The translations under genes were made by a program, and so were the position numbers. Shown here one piece after another: positions 1-9,245 of a DNA stretch of 64,000 nt. The stretch covers positions 28,207 through 92,206 of the forward strand of contig NZ_JRHN01000025.1 of the NCBI RefSeq assembly GCF_001299635.1. Reading direction: 5' to 3'. The notes beneath the pieces were generated by a model. The model ran no database searches and was not told the DNA's origin. It saw only the letters and a program-made list of their open reading frames with translations. Every line of letters begins with the position of its first letter. Position 1 is the stretch's first letter. The stretch comes from Clostridioides difficile (lineage in GTDB: Bacteria; Bacillota; Clostridia; Peptostreptococcales; Peptostreptococcaceae).

Positions 1-219
1 ACCAGCAGTACCAGCAGTACCAACAACTAGTAAAACTAAAAATACTATACCAAATACTCTCAGTTTTCTAAATTTATCGCTTTTTTTAGATTTTTTCTTG
101 TTTTTTGTTGAACGAGTTTTGTTAGCTGAACTTCTATTAATTGGTTTGTTTGTATTACTAGAGGAGCTAACTTTTTTTCTTCTAATTTTATTTCCATTTT
201 TATCATTATCGTTATTCAT
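1..219 (-). CDS. Class A penicillin-binding protein, N-terminus (partial)
   Basis: Only the first 73 codons are present; the gene runs off the left edge. The ATG at 219 follows an AAGGAGG ribosome site (230-236). The visible part is a roughly 55-residue cytoplasmic tail rich in Lys, Arg, Ser and Asn, then a hydrophobic helix (VFGIVFLVLLVVG) that would be a signal anchor. A basic tail plus a single anchor is typical of bifunctional PBPs that polymerise and cross-link peptidoglycan outside the membrane. The catalytic domains lie outside the window, so the family call rests on the N-terminus and on my memory of the C. difficile gene order beside the YunB gene. Confidence 0.6.
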   Translation of the reverse strand, partial: MNNDNDKNGNKIRRKKVSSSSNTNKPINRSSANKTRSTKNKKKSKKSDKFRKLRVFGIVFLVLLVVGTAGTAG

Positions 220-434
220 AAGATTTTAACCTCCTTACTTAATGCAATATTATAACACAAATAGGAGTAGTTTTGTAATTAATAGAAAAAATGAATTTGC
301 TATAATATTCTGTACATTGTAAATATGTATAAACATAATGTATTAAAAAGTCTATATTTTTATTTTATTTATTTTTGACAAATATTATAAAAATTATGCT
401 AAAGCTACATATAAATAAATAGGAGGGGATAATT

Positions 435-1133
435 TTGAATAGAATAGTAGATAGAAAAAAGAAAAATGAATTTAGAAAAATTGTAGCTATTTTTTTGTTA
501 ATTCTTTTCTTGTCTGTATTTATAGGCAGTTTTATATATATAGATAAAACTTTAAGACCAACAATAACAGTGTTGGCAGAAACTAAAGCTCTTGAATTAG
601 CAAATAGGTCCATAAATAAAGCTGTTGCTGAAATGGTAGAAGGAAAAATAAACTATGAAGATTTAATGGATATACAGCTTGATAACAATGGCAAAATAAC
701 TATGATACAAGCAAATACTATAATGATGAATGAGATTGCCTCTGCAATAGCTTTAGAAATACAGGATGAATTAAAAAAAGCTAAGACAGCAAGTTCTTAC
801 ATACCTATAGGAACAGCATTAGGAAGTCCTATATTAGCCAAATACGGTCCTAGGCTTGAAGTTTCTATTGAACCTATAGGAACGGTATCAGTAAACTTTA
901 AAACGGAATTTGAATCGTCAGGTATCAATCAAACAAGACATAGAATATATTTAGAAGCCCAGACACAAGTTAAAGTAGTAATACCACTTATAACTTCAAC
1001 AAAACAAATCAAAGCACAAATACCTATTTGTGAAACTATAATAGTAGGTGATGTTCCAGAAAGTTATGTAAATATACCAGAAAAAAATCTAGGTAATGTT
1101 TTACCTAACACTGGAAAGAATGCTAATAAGTAA
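435..1133 (+). CDS. yunB: YunB-family sporulation protein
   Basis: 232 residues. The TTG start is chosen because AGGAGG (421-426) lies eight bases upstream. A basic N-terminus is followed by one membrane helix (about residues 15-37). The remaining extracytoplasmic domain begins RPTITVLAETKALELANRSIN, which is characteristic of YunB. In Bacillus subtilis yunB is a mother-cell sporulation gene of unknown biochemical role. The neighbours (PBP, SpoIVB paralogue, amidase) fit a spore envelope context. No sporulation promoter could be placed confidently; a TTGACA at 375-380 lacks a good -10 partner. Confidence 0.8.
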   Translation: MNRIVDRKKKNEFRKIVAIFLLILFLSVFIGSFIYIDKTLRPTITVLAETKALELANRSINKAVAEMVEGKINYEDLMDIQLDNNGKITMIQANTIMMNEIASAIALEIQDELKKAKTASSYIPIGTALGSPILAKYGPRLEVSIEPIGTVSVNFKTEFESSGINQTRHRIYLEAQTQVKVVIPLITSTKQIKAQIPICETIIVGDVPESYVNIPEKNLGNVLPNTGKNANK

Positions 1134-1248
1134 TATAAATTTCCATATTTTTAAATAAATTTGAAAAAGTAGTTTATAAATAAAAATTTTGTAAATAATA
1201 TTAATATAATTTCAATAAAAAATTATATTTTATACTATGTAAAATATT

Positions 1249-1300
1249 TAATATATTTGGTCTATGGTGTAAATAGATTACATTTAGACCAAATATATTA
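1249..1300. terminator. Bidirectional terminator between yunB and spoIVB2
   Basis: Two 16-base arms, 1249-1264 and 1285-1300, are perfect inverted repeats (TAATATATTTGGTCTA and its complement). They lie between convergent genes, and a smaller TGTAA/TTACA stem sits in the loop. The arms are A/T rich at the base, giving a U-rich end on both strands. Confidence 0.75.
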
Positions 1301-1344
1301 TTAATCATATATTTAATATTTAAATTACTATTTATCTATATTAT

Positions 1345-2352
1345 TTACAACATCCACTTAATAAATACACCGTAACCTACAGCTGGGTCATTTTCAATTG
1401 CATGAGAGACTGCTCCGATTATTTTATCACCCTGAATTATTGGAGTACCACTCATCCCTTGTACAATACCACCAGTCTGAGATAAAAGTTTTTTATCTGT
1501 GATTTTAATTTTAAAACTTTTACTTTCTGGATGTTTTTGGTTTTCTATATCTATAATTTCAATATTATATTTTTTACATTCATTAAAATTATCTTGTAAA
1601 ATTATTTGAGCTTTTCCTGTTTTAACTTCATCTAAAGAAGCTACTTTATATTTTGTTAAATTAGCAATATCAAAGTTGTTAATTTGACCTCTTATTCCAA
1701 AATCAGTATTTTCTGTAAAACTACCAATAATATTTTCTCTTTTTGCATTTATACATCCAACACTACCTTTATAAGATTTTTCTATATTAAGATGTTTTGT
1801 TGTAGAAATTGAACCAGATTTAATAGGTATCTTTCTTGCATTACCAACACTTATTGGATGACCTACAGCACCAAATTCTGATGTTTCTGGATTAATATAT
1901 GTTAAAGTAGCAAACCCAGAAAGTAAATTATTAAAACTAATTTTTTCTAATATGTGCTTAGTCGTTTTCATTGTTATAAGTTGACCACCTCTATTTAATA
2001 AAATAGATACTGGTTTTTCTTCTGGTAAAGCATTTAGGGTATTTACAAAGTCACTATATCCATCAATCTCAGCATTATTTACTTTTACTATTGCATCACC
2101 TAATCTAAGTGGAGATGCTTCACCAGGATTTCTAACAATAATATTTTTTAGTTCTGCATCGATTTGAAGTACATTTCCAATTGGTATTAAATATTCAGGT
2201 TCACTTTTTTGTAAATTTTGTGCATAAATTAAATTATTTGAGAAAAAATATAATAAAAATAAAAAAGTTAAAACAATTGTAAATTTAGACTTAGCTAAGT
2301 TAGTTCTTTTATTTAAAGCTTTATCTTTAAAATAAAAATTTTTAAGTTGCAT
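1345..2352 (-). CDS. spoIVB2: SpoIVB-family serine peptidase (SpoIVB2 paralogue)
   Basis: 335 residues. There is one N-terminal membrane helix (about 23-44), a PDZ domain (about 60-130) and an S55 peptidase domain. The catalytic serine is in GMSGTPI (Ser301), with the likely catalytic histidine in AVGHPI (His165). SpoIVB signals from forespore to mother cell during sporulation in Bacillus. C. difficile carries two homologues, and the one beside yunB is the second copy, expressed in the forespore and linked to spore formation and germination. The ATG at 2352 is preceded by AGGTG with five bases between. The protein is shorter than B. subtilis SpoIVB (about 425 residues), mainly before the PDZ. 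The copy assignment is by context. Confidence 0.8.
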   Translation of the reverse strand: MQLKNFYFKDKALNKRTNLAKSKFTIVLTFLFLLYFFSNNLIYAQNLQKSEPEYLIPIGNVLQIDAELKNIIVRNPGEASPLRLGDAIVKVNNAEIDGYSDFVNTLNALPEEKPVSILLNRGGQLITMKTTKHILEKISFNNLLSGFATLTYINPETSEFGAVGHPISVGNARKIPIKSGSISTTKHLNIEKSYKGSVGCINAKRENIIGSFTENTDFGIRGQINNFDIANLTKYKVASLDEVKTGKAQIILQDNFNECKKYNIEIIDIENQKHPESKSFKIKITDKKLLSQTGGIVQGMSGTPIIQGDKIIGAVSHAIENDPAVGYGVFIKWML

Positions 2353-2579
2353 AAAACACCTCTTTCTTATTAAATTATTTTAATAATAGAATTGAAGTTT
2401 TCTTGCTGCTTCTGTATTATGTTGTGCAAGAATTAGTTTTTAATGCTTGGAAAACTGACTCAATAACACCTTAGTTTTCATAAAAATAAATAAAATAAAG
2501 AGTGTATATGATAAAATAGATACATATTCATATAAATTAAAATAAATAATAACTGTCTATCATTAGAAAGGAGCAAAAC

Positions 2580-3458
2580 ATGAAAAAATATAGATTGTTA
2601 GTTACTTGTATAATTGCCATGGGAATTATAATTATAGGAACATCAAATCCTGTTAGTAATTTTTACAAGACTACAAATTTAATTAGTTCAGGAACTACTA
2701 CAAATGAAAAAGCAGATAAAGATAAAAACTCAAATGAAAATACAAAAGATAAAGACAAATCAAATTCAAAAAGCAATAAGGAAAAGTCATCAGAAAATAA
2801 ATCATCAGATAATAAAAATGAAACTCAAAAAAATAAAAAGTTTTTAATTTGTATAGACCCAGGACATCAGGGAAAAGGCGATGGCAATTTAGAACCAGTA
2901 GCTCCAGGTTCTTCCTCTCAAAAAGCGAGAGTATCTTCAGGAACAGAGGGTATTGCTACAAAAAAACCAGAATATGTTTTAAACTTAGAAGCATCTCTTG
3001 TTTTAAAAAATATATTAGAATCTAAAGGTTATAATGTAATAATGACTAGAGAGACTCATGATATAAATATAAGTAATTCAGAAAGAGCGATACTTGCTAA
3101 TGATAAAAAAGCAGATATGGTTGTAAGAATACATGCAGATAGTTTAAATAATTCTTCAAAAACTGGTGCATCCATATTAATTCCTGAAAAGGATGGAAAA
3201 TATACAGCACCTATATATGAAGATAGTAATAAATGTGCTGAATTTATTAAACAAAATATGGAACAAGCTGGAATACAAATTAATGGAATCGTTCAAAGAG
3301 GAGATTTGACTGGATTCAACTGGTCAAAAGTTCCAGCTGTATTAGTAGAAATGGGATTTATGAGTAACTACAATGAAGACCAAATGATGTCAAATCCAGA
3401 ATATCAAAGAAAAATGATGCAATGTGTTGCAGATGGATTAGATGAGTATTTTAAATAG
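2580..3458 (+). CDS. N-acetylmuramoyl-L-alanine amidase (Amidase_3)
   Basis: 292 residues. It has an N-terminal hydrophobic segment (6-20) acting as signal or anchor, a Lys/Asn/Ser/Asp-rich spacer (about 41-86) and a zinc amidase domain (88-291). Zinc ligands are visible: His96 in DPGHQG, Glu137, and His185 in RIHADS. The catalytic Glu257 is in LVEMGF. It would cut the amide between MurNAc and L-Ala outside the membrane. The charged spacer probably crosses the wall. It is transcribed divergently from spoIVB2 over a 227-base gap. This is not CwlD, which lacks the long spacer. Ribosome site AAAGGAG precedes the ATG. Confidence 0.9.
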   Translation: MKKYRLLVTCIIAMGIIIIGTSNPVSNFYKTTNLISSGTTTNEKADKDKNSNENTKDKDKSNSKSNKEKSSENKSSDNKNETQKNKKFLICIDPGHQGKGDGNLEPVAPGSSSQKARVSSGTEGIATKKPEYVLNLEASLVLKNILESKGYNVIMTRETHDINISNSERAILANDKKADMVVRIHADSLNNSSKTGASILIPEKDGKYTAPIYEDSNKCAEFIKQNMEQAGIQINGIVQRGDLTGFNWSKVPAVLVEMGFMSNYNEDQMMSNPEYQRKMMQCVADGLDEYFK

Positions 3459-3465
3459 AGTATAA

Positions 3466-3519
3466 ATAGAGAAAAAGTTAGGTTGGTATTATTTTCCTAA
3501 TTTTTATCTCTATTTTTTA
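3466..3519 (+). terminator. Terminator after the amidase gene
   Basis: A long stem: ATAGAGAAAAAGTTAGG (3466-3482) pairs with CCTAATTTTTATCTCTAT (3496-3513) with few mismatches, followed by a T run. Confidence 0.8.
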
Positions 3520-3659
3520 TTGTACATAATATAAAGATAAAGATTATTCTAGGTTAAATTGTTGTAAATATAACTAAAAATATTGGTAATACTTGATTTA
3601 AGTTTAAAAAGAATATATTATAGTATAGAATGTGTAAAATTTTTTTGAGAGGTGTTAGA

Positions 3660-5210
3660 ATGCTAGTAGTAGAAAACGTGAGTCATGGATTTGGTGCTAG
3701 AACAATATTAGAAAATGTATCTTTTAGACTTAGAAAAGGTGAACATATTGCACTAGTTGGCGCTAATGGAGAAGGAAAATCAAGTTTTTTAAATATAATA
3801 ACAAAAAAGCTTATGCCAGATGCTGGAAATATAAAATGGTCTTCAAGAGCCACAGTAGGTTACTTAGACCAACATACAGTTCTAAGTAAAGGTAAAACAA
3901 TAAGAGAAGTGCTTAGAGAAGCTTTTAAGCATATGTTTGATTTAGAGCAAGAAATGATTGCTATGTATGACAAAATGGGAGAAGCTAATGATGATGAGAT
4001 GAGTAAGCTTCTTGAAGAAACGGCAGAAATACAAACTATACTTGAAAATAGTGGTTTTTATATGATAGATGCTAAGATACAAGAGGTTGCAAATGGTCTT
4101 GGTCTTGGAGAGATTGGTCTTGACAAAGATGTAACTGACCTAAGTGGAGGACAGAGAACGAAAGTACTTCTTACTAAACTTCTACTTGAAAATCCTACTA
4201 TTCTTATATTAGATGAGCCTACAAACTATTTAGATGAAGAACATATAACATGGCTTACTAGATATCTTCAAGAGTATGAAAATAGTTTTGTCCTAGTTTC
4301 TCATGATATTGAATTTATAAATAATACTTGTAACGTAATATACCATATGGAAAATGGAGAACTAAATAGATATAAAGGAAACTATGATGAATTTGTAAGA
4401 CTTAATGACATAAAGAAACGTCAAGAAGAACAAGCTTACGATAAACAAGTTGAAGAAAGAAAAAGATTAGAGGACTTTGTAGCTAGAAATAAGGCTAGAG
4501 TAGCAACTAGAGGAATGGCTAACAGTAGACAAAAGCAACTTGATAAGATGGAAATATTGGAAAGACCAAAAGAAAAGATAAAGCCTACTTTTTCTTTCAA
4601 GGATGCTAGAGCAGCAAGTAAGATAATTTTTGAAACAGAAAGTTTAATTTTAGGATATGATGAAGCATTGACAAAGCCACTTAATTTCCATTTAGAAAGA
4701 GGAAAGAAGATAGCTTTAAAAGGAATGAATGGTATTGGAAAATCTACTTTATTAAAGACTTTACTTGGAATAATAAAACCATTTGAAGGAAGTGTTAAGT
4801 TAGGTGATTATCTAGAAGTTGGATATTTTGAACAAGAGAGTTCAAAAGAAAATAGTAATACACCTATGGATGAGATTTGGAGTGAATTCCCAGGACTTAC
4901 AAACTTTGAAGTTAGACAAGCTCTTGCAAAATGTGGACTTACAAATGAGCATATAACTAGTCAGATGAGAGTACTAAGTGGAGGAGAAGCTGCAAAGGTT
5001 AGACTTTGTAAAGTAATGCTAAAAAATATAAATTTCTTAGTACTAGATGAGCCTACGAATCACTTAGATGTTGAAGCGAAAGATGAATTGAAAAAAGCCA
5101 TAAAAGAATTTAAGGGAACAGTTCTTTTGGTATGTCATGAACCAGAATTTTATTCAGACATTGTTGATGATGTATGGAATATAGAAGATTTTACAACTAA
5201 AATAGTGTAG
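3660..5210 (+). CDS. ABC-F family ATPase (YkpA/YbiT-like)
   Basis: 516 residues. Two ABC domains on one chain with no membrane segments define ABC-F. Walker A motifs are GANGEGKSS (34-42) and GMNGIGKST. Signatures are LSGGQ and LSGGE, and Walker B motifs are ILILDEPTNYLD and FLVLDEPTNHLD. Between the domains lies a charged linker (about 240-320) of the kind that enters the ribosomal exit site. ABC-F proteins act on ribosomes; the YkpA/YbiT branch has a housekeeping or translation-quality role rather than proven antibiotic resistance. I start at the ATG at 3660, seven bases after GAGAGGTG; an in-frame upstream ATG at 3630 has no ribosome site. Confidence 0.88.
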   Translation: MLVVENVSHGFGARTILENVSFRLRKGEHIALVGANGEGKSSFLNIITKKLMPDAGNIKWSSRATVGYLDQHTVLSKGKTIREVLREAFKHMFDLEQEMIAMYDKMGEANDDEMSKLLEETAEIQTILENSGFYMIDAKIQEVANGLGLGEIGLDKDVTDLSGGQRTKVLLTKLLLENPTILILDEPTNYLDEEHITWLTRYLQEYENSFVLVSHDIEFINNTCNVIYHMENGELNRYKGNYDEFVRLNDIKKRQEEQAYDKQVEERKRLEDFVARNKARVATRGMANSRQKQLDKMEILERPKEKIKPTFSFKDARAASKIIFETESLILGYDEALTKPLNFHLERGKKIALKGMNGIGKSTLLKTLLGIIKPFEGSVKLGDYLEVGYFEQESSKENSNTPMDEIWSEFPGLTNFEVRQALAKCGLTNEHITSQMRVLSGGEAAKVRLCKVMLKNINFLVLDEPTNHLDVEAKDELKKAIKEFKGTVLLVCHEPEFYSDIVDDVWNIEDFTTKIV

Positions 5211-5238
5211 TGCTTTAATTTATTACTGGGGGGATTTC

Positions 5239-5880
5239 ATGAAAAAATTTCTAAATATACTTTTTTCAATATGTATAAGTATAGTTATAATAGTAGGAGT
5301 TATTAATTTTACTGTTGGGTTTAAACAACTATATTATTTTGATGTTGATTATCTAAATATATCAGAGTTATCTGGTCTATCTAAGGATGATATAAAATTA
5401 AACTACGATTATCTGATTGATTATAATCTAAATAAGAATGTGTCTGAGTTTAAGTTACCCACATTAAAATCTTCTCCACAGGGAAAGATACATTTTGAAG
5501 AAGTGAGAAATATATTTCAAAACATCAATAAACTAGCTAAAGTACTAATGATAGTATCTTTAATAGGAATTATATTTAATGCAAAAAATAAAAATATAAA
5601 AATTTTAAAAACTACATCAATAACGCTTATAATTATGCCATTATTATTGGCAGTTCCAGTTTTATTGAATTTTGAAAAATCATTTATTATTTTTCATAAA
5701 TTATTATTTAGAAATGATTACTGGATATTTAGTCCAGATTTAGACCCAGTTATAAATATATTGCCAGAAGAATTCTTTTTTCATGCTGGTGTGATGATTT
5801 TAATGTTGATTTTATTAGTAAGTATATTACTTTTTGTAATATATAAGTTATGCAAATCAACTAAATTAAAAATGAGATAG
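5239..5880 (+). CDS. DUF1461 / TIGR01906-family integral membrane protein
   Basis: 213 residues with about four membrane helices (4-26, 97-112, 125-145, 183-203). The first extracellular loop carries a family-like stretch (YYFDVDYLNISELSGLS). These features match the DUF1461 family, which has no known function. It starts 28 bases after the ABC-F stop behind GGGGGG and is probably cotranscribed. No catalytic residues can be pointed to. Confidence 0.7.
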   Translation: MKKFLNILFSICISIVIIVGVINFTVGFKQLYYFDVDYLNISELSGLSKDDIKLNYDYLIDYNLNKNVSEFKLPTLKSSPQGKIHFEEVRNIFQNINKLAKVLMIVSLIGIIFNAKNKNIKILKTTSITLIIMPLLLAVPVLLNFEKSFIIFHKLLFRNDYWIFSPDLDPVINILPEEFFFHAGVMILMLILLVSILLFVIYKLCKSTKLKMR

Positions 5881-5898
5881 ACTAAAGTTATACAATAA

Positions 5899-5960
5899 AA
5901 ATAGCTATGTAATAATATTTAGACTAAGAGTAGTTAATAAATATTTGTGCATAGCTATTT
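5899..5960. terminator. Inverted repeat between convergent genes
   Basis: An 11-base perfect inverted repeat, AAATAGCTATG (5899-5909) and its complement (5950-5960), with a 40-base loop. It lies between the DUF1461 gene and the convergent Cys-rich gene and probably terminates both. Confidence 0.55.
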
Positions 5961-5971
5961 CTAATGAGAAA

Positions 5972-6232
5972 TTATTTTTTACTAGTAATTTTAACTAAAT
6001 CTTGAAATTTCCCCATAATATAATTATAATTATCTTTTTTATGAGGGAGCATGCAACTACTGCAATCTTTGATACCTTTATCTGTATACTTGAAGTTTCC
6101 ACCACAATTTTCTCCTAAAGCATACAAAGGACAATAGCAAAATAAACAATTAAATTCTTCTGGTTTATTAGTTTTATGACAAGGGAAAAATTCACAATCT
6201 TTGTGATTAAAAAACTTATAATTTTCGCCCAT
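5972..6232 (-). CDS. Cysteine-rich small-domain protein (PF04071-like)
   Basis: 86 residues with nine cysteines in conserved-looking clusters (CEFFPCHK, NCLFCYCPLY, NCGG, CSSCMLPH), suggesting a bound metal or Fe-S centre. The spacing matches the cysteine-rich small domain family that occurs alone or beside corrinoid genes. There is no signal peptide. It is a single gene with its own ribosome site, transcribed toward the DUF1461 gene. The function is unknown. Confidence 0.75.
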   Translation of the reverse strand: MGENYKFFNHKDCEFFPCHKTNKPEEFNCLFCYCPLYALGENCGGNFKYTDKGIKDCSSCMLPHKKDNYNYIMGKFQDLVKITSKK

Positions 6233-6439
6233 ATTTTCCTCCTAAATTAAATAAAATTTAAATCTTTTATAACTATATAAGATTTTGGTGATAATATAAT
6301 TATACTAAATATTTTTATTAATAGTTGATAATATAGTACTATTAATCATAGTATTAATGGTATAATTAGTCAACAGAAAAATAATGTAAATATATTTTGC
6401 AATTATAATATGTTTTATAACAAAAAATGAGGTGATTAA

Positions 6440-7723
6440 GTGAAAGAAATTCAAGAGAGAGCACTTCTTGTAGGTCTTAATTTGACGACAATAGTGAAAA
6501 AAAGTGATGATATAGACACTAGTGAATCCATGGAAGAATTAAAGGAATTAACAAAAGCTGCTGGTGCAGAAGTTGTAGGTAGCTTAATTCAAAACAAGCA
6601 CTCCATAGATGCAGCTTATTATATAGGAAAAGGTAAGGTAGAAGAAATAAGAGCATATAGTGATTCACTAGATGCTACTTTAGTAATTTTCAATGATGAA
6701 TTATCTGGTGCTCAAATCAGAAATATAGAGAATGTTGTTGGAAGAAAAGTAATAGATAGAACTACCTTGATTCTGGATATATTTGCTCAAAGGGCGCTTA
6801 GTAAAGAAGGTAAATTGCAGGTTGAATTAGCTCAACTAAAATACAGATTACCACGACTTTATGGAATGGGTGGTGAGATGAGTAGGACAGGTGCAGGGAT
6901 TGGAACTAGAGGTCCTGGAGAACAAAAACTAGAAATAGATAAAAGACATATACTTAATAAAGCAGCAGATATAAGACGTGAACTTAGAGAAGTAAAGAAG
7001 AATAGAGAGACACAGAGAGTTAAACGTTTAAAATCAAATATACCAATTGTAGCACTTGTTGGGTATACAAATGCAGGAAAATCTACCCTATTAAACGAAT
7101 TAATAAAGACACACAAGGATTATGAACAAGAAAAAGAAGTTTTTGTAAAAGATATGCTTTTTGCAACTCTAGATGTAACTTTAAGAAAGGCACTTTTACC
7201 AAATAAGAAAGAATTTTTAGTAGTAGATACTGTTGGATTTGTGAGTAAGCTTCCCCATGATTTAGTAGAGGCATTTAAAGCAACACTGGAAGAAGTACAG
7301 TATGCAGATTTAATTCTGCATGTAATTGATGCAACAAATACTAGTTATGAATTGCAAAAAAGTACAACTGAAAGTGTATTAAAAGAACTTGGTGTAAATG
7401 ATAAAAAACATATACTTGTATATAATAAGGTCGATAAGCTAGAATTGGATATATATCCTAAAAGTCAAGAAGATATTGTGTATATTTCTGCTAAACAAGG
7501 CATAAATATGGATAAGCTATTAAATCTGATAGAAAGTGCTTTAATGGAAAATACTTATTCAGTAAGCTTAATGTTACCTTATGAGAGAGGTGATATATTT
7601 AGTAGAATAAAAGATAAATATAATGTGGAGAATTTTGAGTATGGGGAAAATGGTATAGCATTAGATGTAAACTTGGATGAAGAAGATTTTAATATCTATA
7701 GAGAGTACATATTAGAAAAATAG
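6440..7723 (+). CDS. hflX: GTPase HflX
   Basis: 427 residues with a GTG start after GAGGTG. The N-terminal HflX domain includes a glycine-rich stretch (GAGIGTRGPGEQKLEIDKR). The G domain has G1 GYTNAGKST, G3 DTVGF and G4 NKVD. HflX binds the 50S subunit and splits stalled or stressed 70S ribosomes. The length is normal. It is followed after seven bases by a HEAT-repeat gene, suggesting cotranscription. Confidence 0.95.
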   Translation: MKEIQERALLVGLNLTTIVKKSDDIDTSESMEELKELTKAAGAEVVGSLIQNKHSIDAAYYIGKGKVEEIRAYSDSLDATLVIFNDELSGAQIRNIENVVGRKVIDRTTLILDIFAQRALSKEGKLQVELAQLKYRLPRLYGMGGEMSRTGAGIGTRGPGEQKLEIDKRHILNKAADIRRELREVKKNRETQRVKRLKSNIPIVALVGYTNAGKSTLLNELIKTHKDYEQEKEVFVKDMLFATLDVTLRKALLPNKKEFLVVDTVGFVSKLPHDLVEAFKATLEEVQYADLILHVIDATNTSYELQKSTTESVLKELGVNDKKHILVYNKVDKLELDIYPKSQEDIVYISAKQGINMDKLLNLIESALMENTYSVSLMLPYERGDIFSRIKDKYNVENFEYGENGIALDVNLDEEDFNIYREYILEK

Positions 7724-7730
7724 GTTGAAT

Positions 7731-8408
7731 ATGGATATTAATTGGGAAAACATAGATAATCTCGAAGATTATTTTATAACCTATCTTCTTTATAAAGAAT
7801 CTAAAACAGTATCTCAAATTAGTAAGATTAGAAATATTTCAAATACTGAAGCAAGCGAGCAACTTATACAAGCAAAATTGAAAATAAAAGAATTGCAAAA
7901 AGAGGATTTTGAGGCATCTAAAGATATTTTGGATAAATTTTTAGAATTAGATAAAATCAAGAGACTTGATTTTATGGATAGCTTAGATGACGAAAAAATG
8001 GTATACTTTAAGAGAAGGGTTTTCAAAAGAATCCTTGTGGAAAAAAATGCTGAAGATTTAATTGTTTTAATCTGGGCGACAGGTGAGCTAAAAGATGATA
8101 GATTCTTAAAATTACTTCATCAGCTCACAAACCACAGACACTCAGATATTAGAAGGATAACTTATTCAGCCATCAGAAAGATTGAATCACCAATTAGTAG
8201 AGAAGTATTACAAAAAGGTCTCTATGATAAAAATGCACAAACTAGGCAGTATTGTGCAAAAGCTCTTTCAAAATTAGGAGATGAAAACAGTCTAAAGATT
8301 TTACAGCAGTTGAAAGACAAGAATAAGAATTTTGAAAAAGAGTATGTGCTTAGAGCTTATGACGAAGCCATTAAAGCATTGGAAGATGCGAAAAATTTGA
8401 AAAAGTAA
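7731..8408 (+). CDS. HEAT-repeat protein with N-terminal HTH-like region
   Basis: About 225 residues. The N-terminal 60 residues look like a small helical HTH (TVSQISKIRNISNTEASEQL). The C-terminal half has two to three HEAT-type helix pairs (for example HSDIRRITYSAIRKI and NAQTRQYCAKALSKL). HEAT repeats form protein-binding scaffolds. It follows hflX almost directly, so translation is likely coupled. A TTG at 7725 is an alternative start; neither has a good ribosome site. The specific function is unknown. Confidence 0.65.
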   Translation: MDINWENIDNLEDYFITYLLYKESKTVSQISKIRNISNTEASEQLIQAKLKIKELQKEDFEASKDILDKFLELDKIKRLDFMDSLDDEKMVYFKRRVFKRILVEKNAEDLIVLIWATGELKDDRFLKLLHQLTNHRHSDIRRITYSAIRKIESPISREVLQKGLYDKNAQTRQYCAKALSKLGDENSLKILQQLKDKNKNFEKEYVLRAYDEAIKALEDAKNLKK

Positions 8409-8493
8409 TTTTTTATTAAAGCAATTTGTTTACTTAACGATGTATTTCTAGAGTTTAACAAGGTAATAAATAAATTAATGGGAGGGGTTTCAA

Positions 8494-8937
8494 ATGATAG
8501 TAAGACGTTGTGCAGGTGGAGTAGTTTTTTATGCTAATAAAGTACTTATTGTAAAAAATGATAGAGGTGAATGGACACTTCCAAAAGGAAAAATACTTGG
8601 AGGAGGACTTCCATATGAGAGTGCTGTTCAAAGAGTTAAAGTAGAAACTGGCATAGATGCTAAAATGATAGATGTAGCTGGCGATACTATGTATGAATTT
8701 TTCTCAAGAAGTAGACAACAAGAAGTTTGTAATGCAATAATGTGGTATGTTATGGAAGCTTGTAACACTGATTGTGTACTTGCTCCTGAATTCCAAGAAG
8801 GTGGATTTTATAAAGTAAAAGATGCTTTAGAAATGTTGTCACATCACAAAGAGCAAGCTTTAGTAGAAGTATCTTATAAAAAGTTTAAAGAATTAAAAAA
8901 ATTAGTTTCAGAGGGCGATGATGTTCCAGCAAATTAA
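8494..8937 (+). CDS. Nudix-fold protein with degenerate Nudix box
   Basis: 147 residues with a clear Nudix fold start (GGVVFYANKVLIVKNDRGEWTLP). The Nudix box should read G-x5-E-x7-R-E-U-x-E-E-x-G-U. Here the aligned stretch is PKG, then G in place of the first Glu, then Q-R-V-K-V-E-T-G. The first Glu, the Arg-Glu pair and the first of the two catalytic Glu are therefore replaced and only one acidic ligand remains. It probably does not hydrolyse nucleoside diphosphates in the usual way and may be a ligand-binding protein. Strong ribosome site GGGAGGGG. Confidence 0.8.
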   Translation: MIVRRCAGGVVFYANKVLIVKNDRGEWTLPKGKILGGGLPYESAVQRVKVETGIDAKMIDVAGDTMYEFFSRSRQQEVCNAIMWYVMEACNTDCVLAPEFQEGGFYKVKDALEMLSHHKEQALVEVSYKKFKELKKLVSEGDDVPAN

Positions 8938-8958
8938 TAGTGAATTTAGAGAATTCTG

Positions 8959-8984
8959 AGGAAGGGTTAGCCCCTTCCTTTTTT
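8959..8984 (+). terminator. Terminator after the Nudix-fold gene
   Basis: GGAAGGG (8960-8966) pairs with CCCTTCC (8972-8978) and is followed by a run of eight T, a compact intrinsic terminator. Confidence 0.9.
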
Positions 8985-9245
8985 AATTGAAAATATTTTA
9001 AACATAAATTAGATAGTTTGCTTAGATTATAATTTAGAAATCTAAATTTTTAGTAATTTATATCTAAAATTAGTGACCTCTATTTGAAATAAAAATTAAA
9101 AAGTATACAATTTTATTATATAATTGTTTTATAACATTGATTAAAGAAGTGATAAAAATCTATCTATTTTTTAGTAGAATAATTTTATATATAAATACAT
9201 ATTTGATGTATATCTTAGAAAATGATTAAAATAGGAGGAATTATA

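Noticed and set aside
408..416. CATATAAAT as a SigE/SigK -10 for yunB
   Set aside because: The start site would fall inside the ribosome site, leaving no usable leader.
365..613. 82-codon minus-strand frame opposite yunB
   Set aside because: It is antisense to a well-supported gene, low-complexity hydrophobic, and lacks a ribosome site.
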